Under the pieces are notes generated by a model. It made no database searches. It was given only the letters and a program-made list of their open reading frames with translations, and was not told where the DNA came from. DNA of 64,000 bases from Triglochin maritima. Lineage: Eukaryota; Streptophyta; Magnoliopsida; Alismatales; Juncaginaceae. Where the stretch lies: NCBI GenBank assembly GCA_963682175.1, contig OY821775.1:33044053-33108052 (forward strand). The letters run 5' to 3'. The translations under genes and the position numbers were made by a program. Position 1 is the stretch's first letter; each line of letters starts with the position of its first letter. Below, piece by piece: positions 23,766 through 36,276 of the stretch.

Positions 23766-24900
23766 TCATGTAGGAGCATTAATGGTTGAGTGCGAGAGAG
23801 GTTCATGAAGGAACATGACCTCCTCGACTTCGGCTTGTGCCCCCTCCAAGTAGGGTTCGAGGCGTTGTCCATTAACTTTGAACACGTCCTCATTCCCTGG
23901 GTTCAAGATGTCAACCGCTCCATGAGGATAGACGATTTGGACAATAAAAGGGCCAGACCAGCGACTGCGGAGCTTACCTGCAAACAGATGAAGCTGGGAA
24001 TTGTTGAGCAACACCTTCTGCCCGACCGTAAACACCTTTCGCATAATTATGTGATCGTGAAACATCTTGGCTCGGGACTTATAAATTTGGGCATTCTCGT
24101 ACGCATCATTGCATAGATCCTCCAATTCCACAATGTCGAGCTTACGTTGTACTCCTGCTTGTTCAAGATCCATTTTCAGGTTCTTGATCGCCCAGAAAGC
24201 ATGATGCTCAAGCTCGACGGGTAGGTGGCAAGCCTTGCCGTACACTACCCAATACGGGGCATACCCAAATTGGTTTTGTACGCGGTGCGGAAAGCCCACA
24301 ACGCGTCATTAAACTTTGTTGACCAATCCTTCCTCGAGGAATTTACCGTCTTCTCAAGAATTTGCTTTAATTGACGGTTAGAGACTTCGACATGCCCACT
24401 ATTTTTCGGATGGTATGGGGTCGCAAGCTTGTGGGTGATCGAATATTTCCTCATAAGCGCTTCAAAGGAGCGTTTACAGAAGTGGGTACCCCTATCGCTG
24501 ATTATGGTACGAGAAGTACCAAATTGTGCAAAAATGTTCCTTAAGAATTTGGTGGCCACCTTGTTGTCATTGGTGTTTGTGGGTAAAGCGTCAACCCAAT
24601 TAGACACATAGTCAACGGCCACCAGAATGTAAACATTCCTCAATGAGTTCGGGAAGGGACTCATGAAGTCGATGCCCACACATCGAAGATGTCGACCACA
24701 AGGACATTTTGCAAAGGCATCGTGTTATGTCGACCAATCCTGCCAAGGCGCTGGCACCTATCACATTGCTTACAAAAGTCGTAAGCATCCTTGAAAAGAG
24801 AAGGCCAGTAGAATCCAGATTGGAGCACTTTGGCAACAGTTTTCTTTGCTCCAAAGTGTCCTTCACATGCCTTAGAGTGGCAGAAATGGAGCACACTTTG
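23766..24900 (-). pseudogene. Athila-like integrase, two frameshifted parts
   Basis: Zinc-binding HHCC region (FCHSKACEGHFGAKKTVAKV, then CKQCDRCQR; 24700-24890), catalytic core with VAVDYVSNWVDA, ISDRGTHFC and GHVEVSNRQLK (24360-24640), so all three acidic residues are in place. In another frame come VVYGKACHLPVELEHHAFWA and the C-terminal domain (AGKLRSRWSGPF) ending at 23766. A frameshift near 24260-24280 and another near 24670 break the protein. This is the typical Athila layout, with integrase as the last pol domain. Confidence 0.88.
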
Positions 24901-24933
24901 GAACTCAATATCTGGGACGCACCGCCTGAAAAT

Positions 24934-25503
24934 TTAGTCAGAGCAGTATTTGAATAGGTAGGGGTCGTCCCAGTGAAAGAATCTAACATAAGATCTAAAT
25001 TTGGTTTGGTCAGATTTTGACCAACCCACAGGAAGTTGCTCGGTCACGAGGTACTTCACTATGTCGGCAAACCAAGGGTTATCTTCAATCGTGAACAACT
25101 GCTCGTCAGGAAATTTGTCATCAATAATTTGGTCCTGTGGGTTGGTCATCACTAGACGAGACAGGTGGTCTGCTACAACATTTTCACACCCTTTTTCGTC
25201 CCGAATCTCGAGATCAAATTCTTGTAACAACACGATCTATCTCAAGAGTCGGGATTTTGCATCTTTCTTCGGCATGAGATGCTTGATGGTTGTGTGATAA
25301 GAATAGATAATCACGTGGGAGCCAATCAAGTACGACCGGAATTTCTCCAAAGCAAATATGATCGCTAAGAATTCCTTCTCGGTCACAGTGTAGTTCAATT
25401 GGGCATCATTGAGAGTTCTACTGGCATAGTAGATCATATGAGGCAATTTGTCCAATCGTTGCCCAAGCACTACTCCCACAGCGAAGTCAGATGCATCACA
25501 CAT
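24934..25503 (-). pseudogene. Athila-like RNase H
   Basis: The first part (25237-25503) gives MCDASDFAVGVVLGQ and YTVTEKEFLAIIFALEKFRS, with the first Asp and the Glu of RNase H. The third acidic position, usually in a TDH motif, reads SYH. The second part (24934-25233) continues with VADHLSRL after an in-frame stop at 25234-25236. RNase H would remove the RNA strand during reverse transcription. A stop and the changed residue make it inactive. Confidence 0.83.
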
Positions 25504-25506
25504 TAA

Positions 25507-26627
25507 CTAAAAGGGTTGAGTCCACACTGGTGCCTTAATAATGGGAGCTGAAGTCAACTCTTTCTTCAAGGTCAAAAAGCCATGGTGGAAATCCGGTGTG
25601 AACTCAAAAATGACATCCTTAGCCAACAAGGCGGTGCGAGGTCGAGCAATTTTGCTAAAATCCCGAATGAACCGCTGATAGAATCCAGCATGCCCCAAAA
25701 AGGCGAGGATATCCTTCACATTACGTGGCGGTGGGAGATTAGCAATAAGACCTACTTTTGCAGGATCGACCTCAATTCCCCTACTTGAGACCACATGTCC
25801 ATGTACAATCCCTCGCTTCACCATGAAGTGACATTTCTCCCAATTGAGAGAGAGGTTCTTCTCACGGCATCGCTTGAGGACAAGGCTCAAGTGACGAGGC
25901 ACTCATCAAAGGAAGTGCCAAATATGGAAAAGTCGTCCATGAAAATCTCAAGGAAACGTTGTACCATTTCGGAGAAGATGCTGATCATACACCATTGAAA
26001 CGTTGCCGGCGCATTACATAACCCAAAGGGCATGCGACGGTAGGCAAACATGCCGAAGGGACAAGTAAATGTGGTTTTCTCTTGATCCTCGAGGGCGATG
26101 GGAATTTGGTTGTAACCGGAGTATCCATCAAGAAAACAATAATACTCATGTCCGGCCAACCTTTCCAACATCTGATCAATGAATGGCATAGGAAAATGAT
26201 CTTTCCGTGTTGCCGCATTGAGCTTGTGATTATCAAGGCAAACTCGCCAGCCAGTTTGCAGGCGTGTCGGGATAAGCTCATTATGCTCATTCTCCACAAC
26301 CGTCACGCCTGACTTCTTGGGAACCACATGGACAGGACTCACCGACGAACTATCAGAGATAGGATATATTATGCCATGATCCAAGCACTTAAGAACCTCC
26401 TTTTGGACGGCTTCTTTCAGTACAGGATTTAATCTTCGTTGTGGGTCCCGATGGGGCCTAGAATCCTCTTCCATGTGGATCCGATGCTGAACAATATCAG
26501 GGCTAATTCCCTTGATATCCTTCAAGGGCCACCCGATCGCCTCTTTGTTTTCAAAGAGTACTCTTTCGAGGGCAACCTCTTGATGTTGGTTAAAGATCAG
26601 AAGCAATAATGAGTGGCAATGTCTCAT
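25507..26627 (-). pseudogene. Athila-like reverse transcriptase
   Basis: Starts around VHVVPKKSG, then GWRVCLDNHKLNAAT, YCFLDGYSGYNQIPI, MPFGLCNAPATFQ and FMDDFSIFG (25920-25945, catalytic DD kept). After a frameshift near 25895 the thumb follows (GFYQRFIRDFSKIARPRTAL) and ends at a stop at 25507. In the autonomous family the RT copies element RNA into cDNA. Apart from the frameshift and the end stop the domain is well preserved, so this copy is not very old. Confidence 0.88.
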
Positions 26628-26633
26628 TATCCC

Positions 26634-28553
26634 CTAAAAAGATGTACTTAAGTTATCGGGGAGCTTTTTAAGCTCGATTAGAGGTGGGTCATTGTCAGAT
26701 TCAGAGTTACTTTCAAGTGGCTCAAGGGCCATGGGGTAAGAGGAGCAAACACCCAGATGTGCCTCCTCGTCCAGAGATACGCCGACGGATTCCACAAGAT
26801 CTTCTTCACTCGCAACTTGGTCATTAGGCACCTCAATAATATGTCGATGTGAGCCGAACATGCCTAATGAGTTGGGCTCATCCGTGTCCTAGATGAAATT
26901 GGCTCCGACAGTGTCGTCGAAGAGCCCGGGTTGCTTACCAAGAGTAAAGATGTTGAAATCCGCCGTGAGGATTCCAAAAGACAACCTCATCAAGCCATTG
27001 CGACAATTGATCAAAGCATTAGATGTCGCAAGAAATGGCCTCCCAAGGATCACAAGAATTTGTCCTCGTGGGTTGGACACGGGTTTAGTATCCAAGATGA
27101 TGAAATCAATTGGAAATATGAACTCACCCACTTTGGTAAGGACATCCTCCACACTCCCTCGTGGAATTTTGATGGATCTGTCAGCCAACTGGAGGGTTGT
27201 CTCCGTTGGTTTAAGATCGCCTATTCCAAGGTTGACATAGACTGAGTAAGGCAGGAGTTTCACAGATGCCCCCAAATCCAATAAGGCTTGAGAGATTGTC
27301 ACATTCCCAATCATGCAAGAGGCAATTGGACACCCTGGGTCCTTGTATTTGACTTGCATGGGCTGTGTCAATATTGAGCCCACATTGGCGGCCAAAAAGG
27401 CCTTTTTGGGCACATTTGTTTTTCTCTTGGTGGGGCAAAGGTCCTTGACGAATGTGGCATACAGTGGCATTTGTTGAACAACGCCCAACAACAGGATGTT
27501 CACCTTTACTTGCCTAAGTACCTCAACGATCTTGTCCCAATGCTCATCACGTTTTTTAATCAACCGATGAGGGAATGGTGCCTTGGGGACATAAGAATCA
27601 CGAGGAGGAATCTCAGAATTAGGTTCCTTGACAGGCTCAAGACTCTCCTCGGAAGTCTCGCCAACAGGGTTGGCTTCAGGCATTTCCACATTGTTGTCAA
27701 CAACCCTTCCCAATCTCAAGGTGTGGACAACATTGGCATGTTGGGAAGGGTCACTTTCAACATTGTGTACATTTTGCCTAGCATGAGCAGGCTGACCCCT
27801 TGGATTTACCACAGGTTGACTCAGGAACTGACCCTTCTCGCGTTCATGGAATTGATGAGCCAACTGGCTAACTTGCATTTCCAAAGCATTGATTGTACTT
27901 TGCATGCTCTGGATGAACGCTTGAAGGGTCGGATCACTAGAAGGGTCCTTTGGGTCAATCTGCTGGGGTGGTGGAGTCTGGTTGGAATAACCTGACGATG
28001 AGGCATGAGCAGGTTGGTAATTATGGTGCCGAGACCTTTGATGTGGGGGTAAGTAGGTCGCCGATGGGCGTGGAGGTTGATAAGGTGGAGGTTGAGGTTG
28101 AGCGTGCGAGCTCTGACCGTGACTCCCACTAGGCCCCCAAGAGAAATTAGGATGGTTACGCCATCCTGGGTTGTAGGAGTGACTGTACGGGTCCTTACGG
28201 GGCCGTTGTTGATACATTGCATTTGCATGCTCAGTATCCCTTCGAGCGTAAGCGCATTCCAAGTCATCCTGGCCTGTAAGTCCACACCTACTACACGCAG
28301 GAGTAGCTACCTGAGCTACAGGAGCTCGGTCCAACTCTAAACTCTCAATCCTACGCATGAGAGTAGCCAATTTCACCTCAGACGCGATAGTTGACTCAAC
28401 ATGATATGATCCAGCCCGACCAGAAGACCTGGCGGCTGGTGGCTCTCTCATGGTGTCCCACTCGAAGGTATGTTCAGCCATTAACTCAAAAGTGTCACAT
28501 GCCTCATTGATGGGTTTCATTTGGAAATCACCCTGACACATCGACTCCAACAA
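26634..28553 (-). pseudogene. Athila-like gag C-terminus, protease and linker to RT
   Basis: An open frame of 554 codons (26889-28553) reads a zinc knuckle CSRCGLTGQDDLEC at residues 87-100 (Gln replaces the expected His), a Pro/Gln-rich stretch, LEMQVSQLAHQFHEREKGQF, and an aspartic protease with LLDLGAS at about 424-430 and ILVILGRPFLATSNALI. After a stop comes the acidic linker MALEPLESNSESDNDPP (26634-26861). Gag would package RNA and the protease would process the polyprotein. The long open frame contrasts with the breaks on both sides. Confidence 0.88.
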
Positions 28554-28589
28554 TGTGCAGGTGTTGTAGTTGAGGCCTTCATAAACAAT

Positions 28590-29331
28590 TTAGCACAGCT
28601 TCCATAGCTCAATTCCATGATGAGGGCACTGCTGGAGAAGGTCCTTGAACCTCTCAAAGAAAGCATGAAAAGATTCAGTCTCAGTCTGATACATTTGGTG
28701 TATCTGGTGCAGTATCTGTTGAGTTTTCCTTTGAGGGAAAAATCTCTTCAGAAACACGGTCAAAAAGTCATCCGAAGACCGAATGGAGCTCGCCGGGAGG
28801 CTGTACATCCATTTCTTCACGTTATCCTTCAACGCGAAAGAAATCATCCTCAACCGGACTGAATCCTCGTCAAGTTGTTGAAGCTTGAACATGGAGCATA
28901 CTTCCTTGAATTCGCGTATAAAAATATATGGATCCTCCTTATTGAGGTTTCAGCTCAATAAAAATATACATATTGGCAGTAAAGTTTGGAAGCATGCTCA
29001 CATATAGAGGTTTCAGCTCATAGTTGTTCCCGCGAGCAGGGGGAAGAACTATGCAAGAAGGCTGCGTGGCCCAAACAGGATGGGTCCGCTCCCACAAAGT
29101 CATCGGTCTATCCTGTCGAGCTAAAGGTGGTGGTGCACCAAGAACTCGATCTTGACCAGATGCCTCTTCCTCTTGAGTCAGAGGAGGAGGAGAAGGAGGT
29201 CTACATGGAGGTGGGAACGGACCGAGGTAATCCATGTATGGAACCTGGTCTCCCCCGTCACCACGAGACGACTCGGCCTCATGCTCCAAAGGAGCACGAG
29301 GCGGAGATGGTCGATCACCAAGACCGTCCAT
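28590..29331 (-). pseudogene. Athila-like gag N-terminus and capsid core
   Basis: ATG at 29329-29331 starts MDGLGDRPSPPRAPLEHEAE, a Pro-rich N-terminus ending in YELKPLYVSMLPNF. After a break near 28900-28940 the retrotransposon capsid core follows: FKLQQLDEDSVRLRMISFAL, KDNVKKWMYSLP, FFPQRKTQQI and FERFKDLLQQCPHHGIE, ending at a stop near 28590. The gag copy at 51444 (plus strand) aligns throughout. Breaks before and after the core make it non-functional. Confidence 0.87.
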
Positions 29332-30147
29332 CTCAAAAAATGCACTCTCTCTAGTCGAGCGCTCTCACCAGAACGAGCCCAACCTCGCATAAAATGCTCG
29401 ACTCGACTCTAAAAAACACACAACAGAAGGTGTACTTAGAGGAGGAGACTACACATAGAGAATAGATGAGGAGAGGACTCAGATGAGGACGGAAGAATCC
29501 TTAGATCCGACTAGCAAGCACGGCTCAATCAGCTTAGGCTAGACGACGCCTAACTTCGAGGTCACTAGCCTTGACACGCCTCACCTACCTACAACGAGGA
29601 CCACAATGCCCAGCAAGTGATACCAGATCCGGAGCTCCAGTATCTCCTACTATCGGTAGGCAACGCCGATCATGCCATGGCGGTCTCAACTAGATTACTC
29701 TCCTAGTGCGTCCGAAATCCTAGGGCCAATGTCTACTTGGTTTTAGTTAAGGCTTGATTAAGAGTGATTTTTGGGGCCAAGGAAAGGGTGATGAAATCCC
29801 CCACCTTATCTTTTATGGGACATCCCCTCCTTAGTAGCGTTTTGATGCTAGATCCAGCAATCAATCGCTCCAATCAAAACGCTCAACTCACTTTTGTCCT
29901 GATGCAATTCCTACTAACTAATGCATGGGCATACAAGATGCATGAATGAGTGTAGGAAATGCGTACCTCACGCCAGCGCTCAACAACTGAAGATAAAGCT
30001 CAAAGAACAGACGACTATATGCCAAAGTCAAGTTCATGATGCGTGACCTAAACAAATAAGAATGTCTAATCTTTTGCTTTGGATTTTAAGGCTAAGTTGA
30101 TTAATGGGGATTGGTTTAATAAAATCGGAGCAAACTAGAAGTCCCAG
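29332..30147 (-). other. Athila 5' leader, truncated before the primer site
   Basis: Matches, in reverse, the leaders at 38160-38985, 59740-60565 and 50441-51443, including blocks around 29520-29700 and 29940-30110. No gene. It ends at 30147, where a plus-strand LTR begins, so about 300 bp of leader, the primer site and the 5' LTR are missing. Confidence 0.78.
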
Positions 30148-30522
30148 TGATTCACATCATTTCATGCTTATATTTGTATCTTATATCCATTCTCTTTCAC
30201 CTAAACAATGCTATGTTACGAGTTTTATGTTTAGTTTTCAGGAATAAATAGGTTTGAAGAGATGAAGCATAAAAGAACCCAAAACTTGGGAAAAAGGACT
30301 GAATTGTGAGATCTAGGGACCAAGATGCAAGGGAAAATGACCTGAATGTAAGACAGAAGGACCTAAGAGCAAAACAGAATACTCCACACCATCATGGGGA
30401 GTATTTTAGCAATTCGATTCGGGTCGAAGCTCCAACAAACCAAGTGAATGCATCCAAGACAAGCAAATATACCAAGAAAAGCCCACAACAAAAATGAATA
30501 GGATCTGAACCATATAGACCGT
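30148..30522 (+). repeat. Athila-type LTR, first 375 bp only
   Basis: Starts TGATTCACATCATTTCATG on the plus strand and follows 36282-36620 (the AGGTTTGAAGAGA, TACTCCACACCATCATGG and CGGGTCG blocks). It is cut at 30522 by the minus-strand LTR, giving two LTRs pointing at each other. Confidence 0.83.
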
Positions 30523-32088
30523 TGATTGATCGTTTTATGTTTAACCGCAAGTGCACGGCCGCGTTGAAGCGGTGGCAAATACGGGTCGTCCACTGGGAGG
30601 TGTGTCGACACTTGGTTTGTGCGAAGGCGAGAGGTCAAGAAAGGGAAGAAAGGTTGGTTACACTAAACTACACTAAGATGCAAATGGAAATCGAAAAGAA
30701 GCAAGAAAAACTAAACCCCAAAGGGGGTAGAGAAATGATGTGAACATAAAGATGTGTGTGTGGTGTTTGTGTGTAATTAAGCTCCTCACAACATGTAGCA
30801 CATGAAATCATAAAACTACATTCAACTTTGCCTCCACATGAATTAAGATTTTACTACATCATTAAAACATACAAGACAATAATTTGAATGAAGCTAAATG
30901 AACTCAAGTATAAAGACTAGACCCTACTATGCCTCCACATGAATTAAGATAAGACTACATTAAAACATACAAGACATTAGCTAAGGTAAAGGCAACAAGA
31001 GTTCATACACTACAACTTGTGTTTCCAATATTAATTCCTATCCATATCCTAACCTTATCATTCCCCATAAAATAGATCCACTAATCAAAGCATAAGCTAA
31101 GCTTCATTCCAGAGCATTAGCATATCAAAGATAAGAGTGGAGACCCATTAGATGGTTATGGAAATCATTTAAAGCTCAAGAGACTAAGATAACACACACA
31201 ATACACTACATGATTATATCACATATTTCTCCACCCCCCAAATGGGGATGGAACTACTCACTACTCATTACACTAACTATATTAACAAAAGCAAGCATAA
31301 TACTGAAATGAAATTTATACTAATCAAGCAAGAAATATTAAAGAAGCATAAAACAAAACAAACAAGCAAACATGCATATGGAAGGAAATTAAACTAAGAG
31401 AGAAACAACACAATTAAAGGAAAACTTCTATTAATAACTCACTCAATTACAAGTAGCTCTTCCTCCACCAGAGTTTTGTTTCAAGGCTTCACTCTTAGTA
31501 GGGAAGGTGGCCACCAAAGAGAGAGATGGATACACTGGAAGGTGCAGAGTTCTATTTAGAAGCATGGAAAAAGCTAATCCGGGACAATCCCCCGATGTGG
31601 GACTAAACCAATACCAAACATAGCCTAAACACATGATAATACAAGTCCAGGAGGAAGCTTGGCGGATCTGGGCTTAATCGGACCGCCAATTGGCGGTTCC
31701 AGACTGCCAATTGGCGGCCTATAAGCTTCAGATTGGTCTGGATCTTCTGGTGGGCTTTCCTTGGATTGTTTCTTGGTCTTGGATGCATCTAACTTGTTTA
31801 GTGGAGCTCCGACCCAAATCGAATTGACAAAATACTCCCAATGATGGTGTGGAGTTTCCTGTTTTGCTCCTAGGTCCTTCTGTCTTACGATCAGGTCCTT
31901 CTGTCTTGCATCTTGGTCCTTAGGTCTCACAATTAAGTCCTTTTTTCCTACTTTTGGGTCCTTTCATGGCTCTTCTCTTCAAACCTATTTATTCCTGAAA
32001 ACTAAACATAAAACTCGTAACATAGCATTGTCTAGGTGAAAGATAATGGATATAAGATACAAATATAAACATCAAATGATGGGAATCA
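30523..32088 (-). repeat. Athila-type 3' LTR (minus strand)
   Basis: Starts TGATTCCCATCATTTGATG at 32088 on the minus strand and ends CGATCAATCA at 30523 (1566 bp, close to 1572 for 36282-37853). Palindrome pair at 31681-31698 and 31702-31719. The upstream element GTCCCACATCG (31593-31603) is kept, but the TATA reads TCTAAATA (31553-31560). Internal sequence of the same element follows to the right. Confidence 0.87.
31553..31603 (-). promoter_or_regulatory. snRNA-type upstream element with decayed TATA
   Basis: GTCCCACATCG and the TATA position are separated by 32 bp as in the sister LTRs, but the TATA has one substitution (TCTAAATA). Confidence 0.65.
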
Positions 32089-33329
32089 AATTCCCCCACA
32101 CCTAAGTTTTTGCTAGTCTCGAGCAAAAGAAAGAAAGGAAAAAGCATACGAAAAACAAGAAATCCTAACTCACTTTCGTAGGAATCACGGTTGCAATTAG
32201 CATGTGCAACAAGCCGTTAAACCTCCTTGTTGCCAAGGAGGAGGAGTGTTGTCTCCTGAGGGTTTTCAGCGGATACACCCACAAAATCCGAACAAAATGC
32301 ATTATTCAATCTAGACACTCGACTCGCTGGACATATGTTGTTGATCATTGGACGCGGTAATCCTACGGGCCGACTCTATATAGGTAATCAGTCCACACAC
32401 CTAACCTAATGAACCATTCGTGTTAGTTAAATAAGGAATTAAGTGAAAGACATGGACAACCTCAAGATCCTCATGTGATACAAAGTGTAAGGTCCATTAA
32501 GGTTCTTATTTGCATTACCATATTATTTTTTCTTTTTGTTTCTTTTCACACATTTTTTTTCTCTTTTTTTTCCTTTTTATTAGTTGGAGCTTCGTTCTCC
32601 CAGGGTCAGGTTTCGTGCATTATTGCCCATGAAGACTTACACTATCACGTACACCTTTCCCCAAATCTCCACATACGGCAATCCCTACCACCCGTGTAAC
32701 GGGAGTTCGGTCAGCGCATCCCAAGTCAGATGACTCGAAAGCACCAGGCACAAAGTCCCCTTAGACCTACTTTCCCGAGAGATAGGAGCCGTGCGAGAAG
32801 AGAGAACATCTACTCACTTATTTCTTATCTACACATGAACCAAAACCCCTACACTAATGTCTCACAACAAGATTAAGAGGGTCCTTGACTACAACAAACT
32901 TCCTAAATTAACAAACACAAATTATTGACTCACTAGGTTCAGGGTGGACTTCTTTGAATGTTTGAGCACTGAAACCCTATGATTACTCACCCCCAAAGGA
33001 AAACTGGGGTGCATCCTAACGACTCGATAAATCCTAAAGCCATGTACTAGATATCCTAATGCATCAAGTTCAAGACAATTTTGGGAGCTTTCTTTTTACT
33101 TTGCCTCTCAACGGTTTTGCACATGCTAAACACACGTAAAACCCACAAAACATTTTCTTTCGAAAACACATGAAGATTTTGAAAGAAATGTGAAAATTTT
33201 GAAGCACTAGGCAAGCAAAAGAAGACAAGTCACCCAAGGATCATGGCAAACAGATATATCGATATTAAATGCAGCACACTAACATGACCCTAACAATGCA
33301 AACAAAAGAAAGCAAAATCAAAAGAAAAG
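32089..33329 (-). other. 3' non-coding internal region of the element with LTR 30523-32088
   Basis: Polypurine tract (AGGTGTGGGGG on the minus strand) next to the LTR, stem-loop at 32222-32241, conserved block 32590-32720 and a T-rich run at 32520-32580, in the same order as 40890-42120 reversed. It stops at 33329 in the middle of a shared CAAAAGAAAAG run, where a different LTR fragment starts. No coding sequence remains. Confidence 0.78.
32222..32241 (-). other. GNRA-capped stem-loop
   Basis: On the minus strand CCTCCTTG, GCAA, CAAGGAGG; homologous to 41968-41987. Confidence 0.7.
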
Positions 33330-34182
33330 CATACTAATATTTCTCACAAACAATTATATCTAGCATTCATACCATCTACATAACATGTACACACATCTAC
33401 TGCACCCCCAAAAGGGGATGGAACTACTCACACATATTTAAAACTAACTACTTTAACAAAATGAAGCATTATACTGAAATGAAACTACATTTATCAAGCA
33501 AGAAATAATGAAACTACATTTATCAAGCAAGAAATATTAAAGAAGCATAAAACAAAACAAGCATCAAAGCAAGCACATTAAAGGAATTAACTAAGCAAGA
33601 AATAACACGCTAATGAAAAAATCTATTATTATCTCACTCAATTACAAGTAGCCCTTCCTGCACCAGAGTTCTTCTTCAAGTCTTCACTCTTAGTAGGGAA
33701 GATGGCCACAAAGAGAGAGATGGGATACATGAGAGGAGGGAGAGTTCTATTTATAGCCATAGAAAAAGGTAATCCGGGACAATTGCCCTGATGTGGGACT
33801 AAACAAATACCAAACATAGACTAAATAAACACTAATACATACGCTCCAAATATGTCATCGGATCCGGGAAGATCCGGACCGGCAATTTGCGGTCTACAGG
33901 ATCTGGATCACTCTCATTTTTGTTATGGGCTTGTCTTGATGTATTTGTTGGTCTTGGATGGATCTACTTTGCTTGTTGGAGCTCCGACCCGAATAGAATT
34001 GCCAAAATACTCCCCATGATGGTGTGGAGTTTTCTGTTTTGCTCTTTGGTCCTTCGGTCTTACGTTCGAGTCCTTCTCCCTTGCATCTTAGTCCCCAGGC
34101 CTCAAAATTAAGTCCTTTTTCCCTGCTTTTGGGTCCTTTCATGAATCTTCTCTTCAAACCTCCTTGTTTCTGAAATTCAACT
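33330..34182 (-). repeat. Athila-type LTR fragment (minus strand)
   Basis: Follows 21309-22145 of the LTR at 20815 almost base for base, lacking both LTR ends. A 24-bp segment (GAAACTACATTTATCAAGCA, first 20 bases) is repeated at about 33480-33530. The upstream element reads GTCCCACATCA here (CG changed to CA). Only one of the two CCGCCAATTGG palindromes survives (near 33880). It joins a CT-rich tract at 34186. Confidence 0.8.
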
Positions 34183-34185
34183 AGG

Positions 34186-35216
34186 GGAACACCACTCTCT
34201 AACTCCTCCTTCCCTTCCTTGCTCCTCCTCTCGTTCTCTTTCTCCCTTCTCCCTCTTCTTCTCTCTTTTATCCTCTTCTCTTCCCTCATCTTTGTTTTAG
34301 CATTCACTCCATTTTCTCTCCTCCTCTCCCTTCTCTTTCTCCTTATCGCTTTCCCCATATCTCCTCTCTCATTTCGTCTCTCCTCCTCTGTCTTTGTCGC
34401 TCCTTCTCTCTCTCATTCTCTATCTCTACCCTCCCTTCTCTATTTCGTTCCCTTCCCTATTCCCTTTTCTCCTCCTTTACATATCCATCCTCTTCTCATT
34501 CTCTTGCTCTCTTGTTCATTCTCTCCGCCTCTCTCGTTTTGTCTCTCCTCCTATATCTCTACCCTCCCTTCTTTATCTTGTTCCTTTCTCTATTCCCTCT
34601 ACTCCTCCTTTCCTTCTCTATCCACTTCTCATTCTCTCGCTCTCTCGTTCAATCTCTCCTCCTTCTTCTCTCTCTCCCCTCTTCTCCCTCTCTTCCTCTT
34701 CTTTGCTCTCTCTCTACTTCTCCCTCCTCCTTCTTCTCCTCTTATCCCTCCATCTCCTCTTGTACCCTCCCTCTTCTCCTTCTCCCTCTCTCTCCTCCCC
34801 TCTCTTCCTCTCCTTCTCTCTCGCTTTGTCTCTCCTTCTCCTCTTATCCCTCCGTCTCCTCTCGTTCCCTCTCTCATCTCCTTCTTTCTCTTACCTTTCC
34901 TCTCTATCCTCCTCTTTCCTTTATACTCCTCTCTCTCGGTCTCTCGCGCTCTCTAATTCTATCCCACTCCTTCTCCCACTCCCCTCTACTTCCCCTCTCT
35001 CCCTTCTCTCTCTTTCTATTCTCTCATCCTTCCCTCTCTTCTCTACCTCTCTCGTTCCCTCTCTCCTTCTCTCCCGCCTCTTCCATCTTCTCCTTCATTC
35101 TCTATCTCCCTCTTATCCTCTTCTCTACTCCCTCCTCTCGCTCTCTCTCTTCCTTCTTCTCCATCCTCACTCCTCTCTCCTTCTCCCTCTACTTCTCTCA
35201 CTTCTCCCTTTCTTTT
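34186..35216. repeat. One-kilobase polypyrimidine tract at a LINE 3' end
   Basis: Almost only C and T on the plus strand for about 1030 bp, made of shifting CTCTCC, CCTCTT and TTCTCT words without a fixed period. It abuts the 3' end of the minus-strand LINE at 35217, so on that strand it is a purine-rich tail. Apparent reading frames of up to 284 codons here contain little but Leu, Ser, Phe and Pro and are not genes. Confidence 0.82.
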
Positions 35217-36276
35217 TTTCGAAAGCAAAAAGGAGGCTTAACCTCTAATTCATTAATGTGTGTAAACCATTTACAGTCTACGAAATTGTGTCAGTTACAG
35301 CCCTCGAGTTATGCTCAGTACATAACTAGAATCTAAGTCTACTCTATCATTTACTCGTGACCACCCTACAGATGTCACTCCTTGTTCCAACTAATCTCAT
35401 ACAATCTCAATACCATGGGATTCTCTCTAAGCTCGTTAATCCTTGTGCCCATCACTCACACTGCTTCCTTGATGACTATGCCCACGTCCTCCGGGTGGCG
35501 CTTCTCAATGTCAAATATTCGTCGATGTCTCTCTTGCCATTACTCATAGATGACTACAACAAGAGGAAGTCTAATGGTGGCCCATTGTGCCATGCTACCC
35601 TAGATCGACTTCAGCCTCTCCACTTCCATTTTGATCATACTTCCAATCCTCATGTCAATCTGTAGTACCAACAATATGTGTGACCAGACTTGTTTAGGGG
35701 GCTAGACTCCCAGAAGAGGTGTGCCATATCGTCATCCCTCTCCTCACATAGAACACAAATAGGGTCGTGGGTTTCTCCCCGTGCTCGCATTAGTGCATTA
35801 GTCATCAACCATCCACGTAAGGCTCAAAGTGTAAGAGAATGTTTTGGTATGTGGTATTTGTGCCAACCATATCTACCCAGTCCACTCATCTTTGCCTAGG
35901 TGCCACCCATCTCCACGCTTCCTTGACCAAAAACAACTATTTCGTTGCTCTAACCCTTGTGAGGGTATTCCATCCTCAATGGATTCTAGGTTGTAAGATC
36001 CTAGGCCACATCACCTCCATCTCTAAGGATCTCGGCTCAGGGAGTATCCATGCACCATCATGGATGAAATATGATACCACAGTATCCTTTCGAACCCCCA
36101 TGTCATATTGAAGGCACTCTCCCCCCGACAAAGAGAGAAAATGCCATCCACACCATGGATCAATGAAGAACCTTGTTGCTGCCCCCATCTCCCTCACTTG
36201 GTATTGGATTTTTTTCCTTTGCCAACTCCTAGACACTCGAAATGCGCCGCCACGCCCAAGAGCAAATAGACGGTGG
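35217..36276 (-). pseudogene. LINE 3' part (zf-RVT region and 3' UTR), first of three pieces
   Basis: The minus strand reads VSRSWQRKKIQYQVREMGAA, FFIDPWCGWHF and VVSYFIHDGAW (35976-36236), then the zf-RVT region around 35700-35800 and a 3' UTR matching 13518-13700. It is the direct continuation of 43698-44536: joining the sides across the LTR element restores a LINE sequence like that at 14560-14620. Frameshifts are present. Confidence 0.85.

Noticed and set aside
20815..30147. A complete, autonomous Athila element
   Set aside because: Gag and pol have several frameshifts and stops, and the 5' LTR and primer site are missing.
34219..35336. Reading frames of 245-284 codons
   Set aside because: Same reason: C/T-only DNA gives open frames in all plus-strand phases.
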